Assembly (NCBI GenBank): GCA_015680685.1
Contig: MNCI01017937.1
Location: 295,836-359,835 of the forward strand
Length of the DNA stretch: 64,000 nucleotides
Direction: 5' to 3'
From: Gnetum montanum
Taxonomy: Eukaryota > Streptophyta > Gnetopsida > Gnetales > Gnetaceae
Part shown: one piece after another, positions 56,175-64,000 of the stretch
How the letters are laid out: each line of letters begins with the position of its first letter
Position numbering within the stretch: the stretch's first letter is position 1
Made by a program: the position numbers and the translations under genes
The notes under the pieces: generated by a model
The model's database searches: none
Told to the model about the DNA's origin: nothing
The model's input: only the letters and a program-made list of their open reading frames with translations

Positions 56175-58450
56175 ATGTCTTCTTCTTCTCGCAGGTGTGA
56201 TGATGTTAAATTGCCAGTTCCATAGGAGTGCAAAGTGATATATACTCATCTAGATGAATATGTGTCTAATTTCAACTTCATCCTACATCAGGATGAACAA
56301 CTATAATGGTGTGATATGAAGGCAACATTTTAATGCCTTTCGATTGATTTGTGCTTGTGATGCTACTTCAAACTCTTAAGATGTTAGGCATCCATGATCT
56401 TCAAGAGGAATACATTGTACATGATTACAACTATTGAGACTAGCATCCCATTGAAACACAACACAAGAGAGATCATCATCAGGAGAAGCATCATGAGTTT
56501 GTGAAGGGAAAATGGTTCACTAACCCCTTGTACTTGCTAAACCAAGATGACCATGAAGACACTCCCTCAGGGGGCTCTCAACCAAAAAATTCTCCAGCCC
56601 TTGTTACTAGTGATGGGGGTGTGGCTTTGAATCTATAATCTACTATCAATAACCTAGGTTTAGGGAAAGATGGAAGTCAATGAAGGGACTCAAACAAGCA
56701 TCAAGATGATAAGAAAACTAATAAACATGGTCATGATAATTGAAGGGGAGTTGGCATACATCATGGTGGTGTTAGTCCTCCTTCCTCTTCACTCTCTTCA
56801 TTTGCATCTTTTTCTTCTTCTTCTTCTAGTTTTGAAAATGCTGCAAAAGGAACAACCATGATGGAGGTGAGTAGTAGGACAATAATATTGATCACCATGC
56901 CCAAAATAATCGAAGGGATAACAAAGGACATCATTGGTGAAAACAAAATAATGATGATGATAAGCCTTTGTTGGCAACTCAAAGCATGCTTAACATTGTA
57001 GAGGTAGTCAAGTTCCAACTAGGTATGTGAAAGATATTTGGATCAAGCACTTAGACATGAATAATATCCCAAGATTTGAGGGAAGATATAACTCTAATCT
57101 ACAAAACCATCTACAAGCTTTTCACAATTCCTGTGCCTTACAAAACATTGAGAATGATTGATAGAAATTGAAGTTATTCCCCATGACACTCATCAAGGAA
57201 GTAGAAGGTTGATATTAGTCCTTGATGAAGTAAAATGATTGAGGTATTCAATGATAAATATTAAACATACTCCAAAGTGTCCAATTTGAGAAGGTAAATC
57301 TAAGGCTAGAAACAAGGAATACATGAGCCCTTGGATGCCACCATGCATAGATATTTTTCTCTATTACACCAATGCCCTAGCCATGGTTATTCTTAGAGAA
57401 AACAACTCTACCATATCATAGATGAGTTCAAAGTAGAAACTAGAAGAACTCTTAGGGTTTATGCTCAAGGAAGATTGTCTAAACTCCAAAGGCTGATAGA
57501 GCAAGTGGAAAAAGAAAAAGGTGAGTTACAAAAAAGAAAAAGTGTAGAAGAACATAATAGGGATCCTTCCATAAGGAAAAGAGAAGTCTAATTTTGTGAT
57601 GAGGAGGAGTCACCACTCAATGAGGTGGTGAACAAGAAAACCTTGCCCATTCAAAAATCTATTTTTGATATTTTGGCAATGGTTGATAAATTATGGGACT
57701 TTTTGGATGAAAAATTCCAAACTACTATGAAGATTTTTGAAGAATCCAAAGAATGGAATAGTAATCATGACTGTAGGAGGTAGAAAGAAGCTGAAAGTGC
57801 CTACTAGAGAGGTAAGGATAAAGCTACTATAGTAGAAGAAGTTGTGGAGATAGACTCTGATGATGATGTTGGATGTGATATTTGTCAACATGAAAATCCT
57901 AAGGGGTGTTGCCTAGTGGTGTCACACTTACAAGAGCCTAGGGTGTACACATTGAATCCTTGACTAGCACAAAGGTGATCACCTAGATGATTAACTTATC
58001 CTCAAGGCAATCTAAGGTAGTTCCACCAGCAACAATAAGCTTACTATCCAAGTGGAGCTCCATCATAACCATATGAGCAATACTAGTAGTGGCGCCAACC
58101 ACAGTCATGGGGAATGCCATCATTGAGATAGCAATACCCTTATAGACAACTAGATCCATATGGGTACTATGTTCAACAACTTTTTTCTCCATGAAGTTCT
58201 ACCAGCCATGCCTCATTCCAACATCACTATTACCCTACAAAGTACCATCAAACTCATTCATCATCTACTTGAAGGAAGCATCCATATTCATACCACCCTC
58301 CACATTCATCTACACACATCCCTCAATCCTTCACTTAGTTACCTCCTACTCCATTCATGCAGAGTGAAATCCCCCCATAGCCACAACAATGAAATGCTAT
58401 AAGGGCTATACATTTACAACTAGCCTTCTAGCCCAGTGATTTAGATAATT
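56175..58450 (+). pseudogene. gag of gypsy copy 3
   Basis: Start M-S-S-S-S at 56175, matching copy 2. An N-terminal block (Y-T-H-L-D-E-Y-V-S-N-F) is shared with copy 1, then a poly-Ser tract near 56810, the gag core (about 57040-57500: N-I-P-R-F-E-G, R-T-L-R-V-Y-A-Q-G-R-L) and a cysteine motif G-C-D-I-C-Q-H-E-N-P-K-G-C-C near 57870-57912. Multiple stops and at least one indel. Confidence 0.78.
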
Positions 58451-59380
58451 GATTTAGGAAATGATGATTTTTTTAATCCAATAGTCCTTCCAAACCCTCA
58501 CAACCTAATGTGGTTGGTCACCTTGTATCTCCAGCACCCTCATCCTCTACATCAAACACATTCAAGAACCCTTCAAACCAAATGCCACCTCAGATTTGCA
58601 ATGCGATGTTAACTCATGTTGTCTTTGATTAGATTTTAGTTGGAAACTTTTTCACAAAATGATCTAACCTAAGAAGTCCTCTTATTTACTTATAGATCAT
58701 TTGACATGAGCCATGCAAAGTCCTTCTTGATTCTCGTTCTAGTATCAATCTCATCTTCCATGACATGTACAAAGCCTAGAATCTACCACCTCTTAAGAAG
58801 AGCAACATCTATTTGGAATTGGTAGACTAATCAATTATTGTCTCTTTGGGATTAGTGGAAGAAATTATGACTATAGTTTGTGGGTGGTCCTATCCTACTA
58901 ATTTTCTAGTGATTAAGGTTGAAAATTGCAAAGGTGACTTCTCTATCATTATGGAACATGCATGGTTGAGTACTATTAATGCATGAATGGGCATTAGGGA
59001 TCCCTCCTTGAAAATATCCAAGGAAAATGAATTTGGAAAACTAAAGAAGAAGTGTGTTCCATGCCTCACATACAGTGATAACAAGTGCAATTGTGGGTAG
59101 AAAATCTGGTCCATTAAAAGTACATTCATCACAACATGCAATTAGTATGCACATGAAACTTATATTCAAGGGTTCCTGTATATAGCACCCACAAAACATG
59201 AGGGCATCTAGTGGCTAACAGTTGACTTTAATAGCAACATACTATGCATGGAACCCTCTAAGAGCTTGACATGTACTTATATCAAAGGCATGCATTACCT
59301 TGAGCAAGTTCATCACCAAGTCTCTGATGATAAATATGATGACACATGTTGGGGATAGTTGGCAATCCTTAATCATTTCA
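58451..59380 (+). pseudogene. protease and linker of gypsy copy 3
   Basis: The active site reads V-L-L-D-S-R-S-S-I-N-L-I (58722-58757), with Gly replaced by Arg. Unlike copy 1, the region between protease and RT is complete (about 58860-59310: F-L-V-I-K-V-E-N, M-E-H-A-W-L, I-K-G-M-H-Y-L-E-Q-V-H-H-Q). Confidence 0.72.
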
Positions 59381-60900
59381 AGTAGAATCTCCTAGAGTTA
59401 AAAACTCTACCAACTGACATGGAGTATGCATTCTTAAATTGTGGCAAGCCAATTATAATCAATTCAAAGCTTGCTCCTAAACAAAAAGATAAGCTGTTAA
59501 AGGTGGTCAACAAATGGCCAATAGCCTTTACTTGGTCATATCCTAAACTGTCTAAAATTGATCCAAGGATACACCAACATTATATCTACATTGATCCAAC
59601 CATGAAGCTAAGAAGGTAGCCATATAGGTGGCTAAACTCCAAGTTGAAGTAGATCATCAAGGAGGGAATAGGACAACTCCTCAAGGTGAGGTTTATCTAT
59701 GCCATCATGGATAGTGAGTGGGTTAGGCCACTCATAATTATGTCAAAGAAAAGTGGAAAGTGGTGGATTTGCATTGAATTTATACTATTGAACATGGCAA
59801 CATTTAAAGATAATTTTCCATTTCCATTTGTGGACCAAGTGTTGGACATCATATCTGGGCATTGCTATTATAGCTTCTTGGATGGTTATAGTGGCTATAA
59901 CCAAATCTAGGGTATGCTAGAAGATTAGGAAAAAATAATATTCATGAGTTCCTAGGGGACTTTTGTAGATAACAAGATGCTATTTGCTTTGTGAAATTCC
60001 CTTATAACATTTCAATGCATATTCCTTAGTATTTTTCAATAGCAAATTAGTAGTGGGGTAGAAGTCTTTATGGATGACTTCTTTACCTATGGTGCTACAT
60101 TCGAGAAAGCCTTGGATTTCCTTGAGCAAGTACTAAAAATATGTATTAAAACAAACCTTAGGATTAATTAGTAGAAAATTCATTTAATGATCTATGGGAT
60201 TGAGGTAGATCCAAAAAAGATAAGGGTCATCCAAGAAATCACATGCCAAATAAAGATGGTCAAAGATGTTCAATCATTCTTTGGACACACTGGCTACTAT
60301 TGGAAATTCATACAGAATTTCTCTAAGATTGTAAAGCCATTGGTTAAGCTTACAAAGAAAGATGCTTCATTCATCTAGACCAAGGAGTGTGAACATGCAT
60401 TCCAACAACTAAAGGAGAAGCTTGTAGAGAATCCAATTCTACAAGTACTAGACTAGTCTAGACCATTTCATATAATGATAGATGCATCTAATTGTGCCTT
60501 GGGAGCCATGATTACATAGTTGGATGATAAAAAATTTCCATATTACATTCACTACATGAGTTGAAGCATTGTGGGTGCATAGTTGAATTACACCACCATG
60601 GAAAAAGAACTGATGGCAGTGGTGTATGCTTTGGAAAATTTTAGGCACTATGTGCTTGGATACAAAGTATTTGTGTAGATAGATAATAGTAACATTCTCT
60701 TCCTAATGAATAAGCCAATGTTAAGCCCTTGTATCATATGGTGGCTCATGATCTTACAGGAACTTGATCTTACAATGATAGATCAAAAAGGGATTGAGAA
60801 TGTGGTCACTGACCGCCTCTCTTGGTTAAGATGGGATAGTAAAGAGGAGGAGAGTCCACTCTCTGATCAATTTCTAGATGAATTTCTCTTTATAGGAGTA
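59381..60900 (+). pseudogene. reverse transcriptase and RNase H of gypsy copy 3
   Basis: Motifs: S-G-K-W-W-I-C-I-E-F, N-F-P-F-P-F-V-D-Q-V-L, F-L-D-G-Y-S-G-Y-N-Q-I, catalytic V-F-M-D-D-F (intact, 60062-60080), S-F-F-G-H-T-G-Y-Y, and RNase H with M-I-D-A-S, E-K-E-L-M-A-V-V-Y and Y-K-V-F-V. Stops occur repeatedly (TAG and TAA at Gln/Trp positions). Confidence 0.87.
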
Positions 60901-62213
60901 GTGACTGATTATGTGCCCATTTAGTCAAAATGGTATGATGTCATCCTCACTTACCTTCTTACTTAAGAGATGCCACAAGCTCTAGATCATAGGAAGAAAC
61001 AACAGTTTTTTCATTAGGCAAAGTACTTCATGGAAATTAATGGATACCTTTACAAGGTGTGTGCTGATGGCATATTTTATTGGTGTGTCCTTTATTTAGA
61101 TGAATTGCACATTTTCTAGGATGCTCACAAAGGCCCTTGCATAGGCCACTATGTAGGAAGACACACAACCATAAAAATCCTGATGGTAGGATACTATTGG
61201 CCTATAATCGTTAAGGATGCCCACCAATTTGTTTGATCTTGTAAATGCTATCAAAGAGATGGTGGAATGACCACATGGATGAATGATCTTCAACAATGGA
61301 TTTAACCATTGGAATCCTTTGACATATGGAGCATAGACTTCATGGGTCCCATCACACCCATGTCTAATGGAAAGGCATACAACATCATAGTAGTTGACTA
61401 CTACACCAAATGGGTAGAAGAAACAACTATCACTAATTGTACATCATCCACTGCTACTCGATTTGTACAAAAAAATGTTGTAAATAGGTTTGGGGTACCA
61501 CATGCATTGATTTCCATCAATGAAACCCATTTTAATGTGTTAGTTTTTGGAAGCTAATGTAACATTTAGGGGTTTAACATAAATTAACAACATACTATCA
61601 CCTCCAAGCCAACGGTCAAGCATAGGTGACTAACAAGGATATTACAAAGATTCTAACATGAACTATCAACAAATATAGGAGAGATTGGAACACAAAATTG
61701 AATGATGTCCTTTGGGTCTACCACTCCATCTGGAAACTCCCCATAGGCTACTCTCCCTATGAGCTAGTATACAAAAAATTTCCAATACTTCTAGTCTAAT
61801 TTTAGCTTCATATACTTTCAACAACTTGTGACTTGGACCTTAACCTAAGCCTAGCACAAAGAGAAAGATTTATCAATCTAAATGTGCTAAAAAAAATTTT
61901 ATTAGTGGCCCTATCTTTAAATGAAGTGCACAAGGCATATAATAAGAAGCATCACCTCAAAATATAGAAAGTAAAATTTCACCCTGGAGATAAGGTTCTC
62001 TACTGGAACCCCACACTTGTACCCCAAAAAATAAAGTTTTAAATGTTGTGGGAGGAACCTTATGTAATTGATGAAACTTTTCCCTCTAGGTCCATGTTAA
62101 CTTACAAACCTAAGAGCTCACATAGAAAGTAGTTGGTCAACATCCAACAAGTGAAACCTTTCTTAGAGCCAAGACAAGCTAGGGCAACTATTACCTCATT
62201 GGATGGAAAACCA
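60901..62213 (+). pseudogene. integrase of gypsy copy 3
   Basis: Zinc-binding region near 61120-61260 (D-A-H-K-G-P-C-I-G-H, G-Y-Y-W-P, S-C-K-C-Y). Core: W-S-I-D-F-M-G-P-I-T-P (61330), Y-T-K-W-V-E; the second catalytic Asp of F-D-N-G-T is Asn (S-I-N-E-T, near 61525). The remainder is stop-rich to about 62213. Confidence 0.82.
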
Positions 62214-63600
62214 TGCTTAATGTTTTGGATCTCCTCCTTCCAAATTAGTCATGAGAGAGATGGCCATCCATGCTAACCATCCACATGGCTCCTCAAATTT
62301 TCACCTTTTTGTTTTACACATTTTTCATTTTGTGCTTTGTTGATTTTTGCCGTTTTTCTTAATTTTTGTATTACAACATTGTTAGTGTGTTTCATATTTT
62401 TTAAATGTTTTATAATTTCTTATATATTTCACTTTATTTTATTTTTGTGTGACTTTCCAATATTTTTGCTAATAAAAGTGCTTTATTGTTGCAGGACATA
62501 GTGCCAATGTTGCATTTTACTAATGGTGGTTTGTGCTTAATGTTGTGATTGTTAATGTCTGGTTTCGATTTTTGAATTTTGATGTCTAATGACTAAGATA
62601 TGGTTTATTTTTTATGGAATAGGCAGTGAGTTCACATCATTCACCCATCCACAAACACTATGGTTTTCCTTGTTCTGGAAGTTTGAGGTCCCTTTCATAA
62701 AATAAACTTGTAATAAATTGATGACCTTGGTAGTTTCCAGAATTAGGAAGGATTCAAAGGTTTGCATAGGGTGTGAATTCAAGGGAACTCAATACTCTTT
62801 GTACTCTTCTACTTACTTGGATGCTTGGATGTTTTCATTGACTTCTTACTATTCCATGTCAACTACTAATAGGAAGTTGAATAAAGTCTTTGCATGATGT
62901 GGTTCCCATCCAAAAAAAAATGATGGGAATTCAAACCACACACCTTAGACAAATAAATGGGCTACAAGCACTAATTATGGGACTAGAAAGATAGGTTACC
63001 CATGTCTGAAGGTCCCCTCTAACTAAAGCTCTCTCTCACTTCCTACTTTATTCTTCTCTTCATGGAATGGTGGTTGTTTTATGAGTGCACTCTTGTGTCT
63101 TGAGGAGGTGGATCAATCTTCAAGTGGAAATGTGAAGTCACTAGAAGTAGTTAGTTTTGATCTAGACTAAGAATGGATCTTCTTGAGTCATTTTAAACAT
63201 AAACTGCAAAAGAAACTTCTAATGATCTTAATTCGAGACTCCATCCTACCTTCTCAATCATACATCTATGCTACCCATAACTCATCTCACTTTTGGTTTC
63301 TATGTTATGCTCAATGTCTTAGTTTGACATGTTGGAACTCTTGGATAGATTCTTCTAGGTTGGTCCTTAGCTTTTCATGATCATTAAATTGATTGTGGGG
63401 CCCATAGACTCCTTAGTTGAGGATATGAAAGGGCAAAAGGGGCATGTGCCTACTATGGGGGAGGACCCACTTGCATATCTCTTAGTTGGAATAGTTAAGT
63501 TCCTTACATTAGACATTGCTATAATTCTATCTTTTGCGTGCCCCATTGTACATCTAGCTTTGTGCTCCTTAAAACCTCCATAAAACTTTATTCTCCAACC
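62214..63600 (+). other. 3' noncoding region of gypsy copy 3
   Basis: Collinear with copies 1 and 2, including CTCCTCCTTCCAA near 62235, the conserved block at about 62880-63030 (TCTTTGCATGATGTGGTT, ATGGGCTACAAGCACTAA, GACTAGAAAGATAGG) and GGGGGAGGACCCACTTGCAT near 63457. Confidence 0.72.
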
Positions 63601-64000
63601 ATTTTATCAATTTTCTAAATTTTTTGAGCTTGAACATCCTCTTCTACTATTTTCATCATGTTCATGGCTTTTTGGGCTTCCATTTGACTCCAATTTAACT
63701 TAAAAAATCCTTGTATTTTTTAAGTTTGACTAAAGTTAACAATGGTCAAGAGTTGCATTGACAAGGCCTAGTCAACACAGCTGATCCCATCACCTGGGCC
63801 CTGTCGACTAAGCACCATTGATACAATGCAAAAACTCTATAAATACCATTAGACACTTTAAAATTTTTTATTATTTTCTTCACAAGAAGAAGGAAGTTTT
63901 TTTCATTTTTTAGAGTCCATAACTTTCCAACCGTTTGTCCAAATCACCTCATTCTTTGATCTTGCTGCTATCGGAGGTAAGCTCTTCATCATGGGGCCCA
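63601..64000. other. possible start of another LTR at the window edge
   Basis: Sequence departs from copies 1 and 2. It has GGGCCCTGTCGAC near 63797 and a TATA box (TATAAATA, 63838-63845) like an LTR promoter. No TG...CA ends can be defined in the window. Confidence 0.25.

Larger units (their letters stand above)
55166..64000 (+). mobile_element. Athila-like gypsy element, copy 3, right end outside the window
   Basis: 5' LTR, PBS, gag, protease, RT, RNase H, integrase and conserved 3' noncoding region are in order. The 3' LTR is not reached. It is related to copies 1 and 2 along the whole internal region, but its U3 differs. It retains the catalytic MDD of RT, yet has dozens of stops. The last 400 bases may belong to a further insertion. 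Confidence 0.88.

Overview
The window looks like gene-poor heterochromatin of a large plant genome. Gymnosperm is my guess, because of very old, deeply nested LTR retrotransposons in an AT-rich background, but no marker proves the clade. Almost everything recognisable is a retrotransposon relic. Only one stretch (about 33.9-35.0 kb, minus strand) looks like a low-copy host gene.

Layout: 1-11.05 kb is AT-rich and mostly unassignable, with a possible minus-strand LTR (1.1-2.5 kb), a GC-richer island (2.76-3.68 kb), a tandem 400-bp duplication (6.7-7.5 kb) and short repeat arrays. From 11,051 to about 33,546 lies one minus-strand Ty1/copia element. It was split by two plus-strand Athila-like Ty3/gypsy elements, each with a perfect 5-bp target-site duplication: 12,301-21,891 (CTATA, in the copia RNase H) and 23,472-29,984 (ATCCC, in the copia integrase). 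The second gypsy copy kept gag and lost pol. A 191-codon intact ORF with plausible UTRs follows at 34,254-34,829.

From 35.5 to 54.8 kb is a second nest. A minus-strand L1-type LINE was hit by an LTR element that survives only as one LTR plus leader (35,790-52,366, flanked by a duplicated stretch of about 157 bp). That LTR was in turn split by a 15.2-kb Tat-lineage gypsy element (36,357-51,554, target-site duplication AGACC). The Tat element carries gag, protease, RT, two RNase H domains and integrase in sense. On the opposite strand, between protease and RT, it carries an intron-containing gene relic resembling the FCP1/NIF-type HAD phosphatase fold, with its own TATA box. A second antisense open stretch sits between pol and the 3' LTR. 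These antisense cargo genes are the most interesting content of the window.

From 55,166 to the right edge is a third Athila-like copy whose 3' LTR lies outside the window. The three Athila-like copies share a tRNA-Asp-type primer-binding site, an unusual gag zinc knuckle, identical LTR tips and a long conserved 3' noncoding region, but have different U3 promoters. All are inactivated, mostly by single-base stops (largely TAG) rather than frameshifts, as expected from decay of methylated cytosines. Coordinates of decayed domains are approximate; identities and divergences are by eye.
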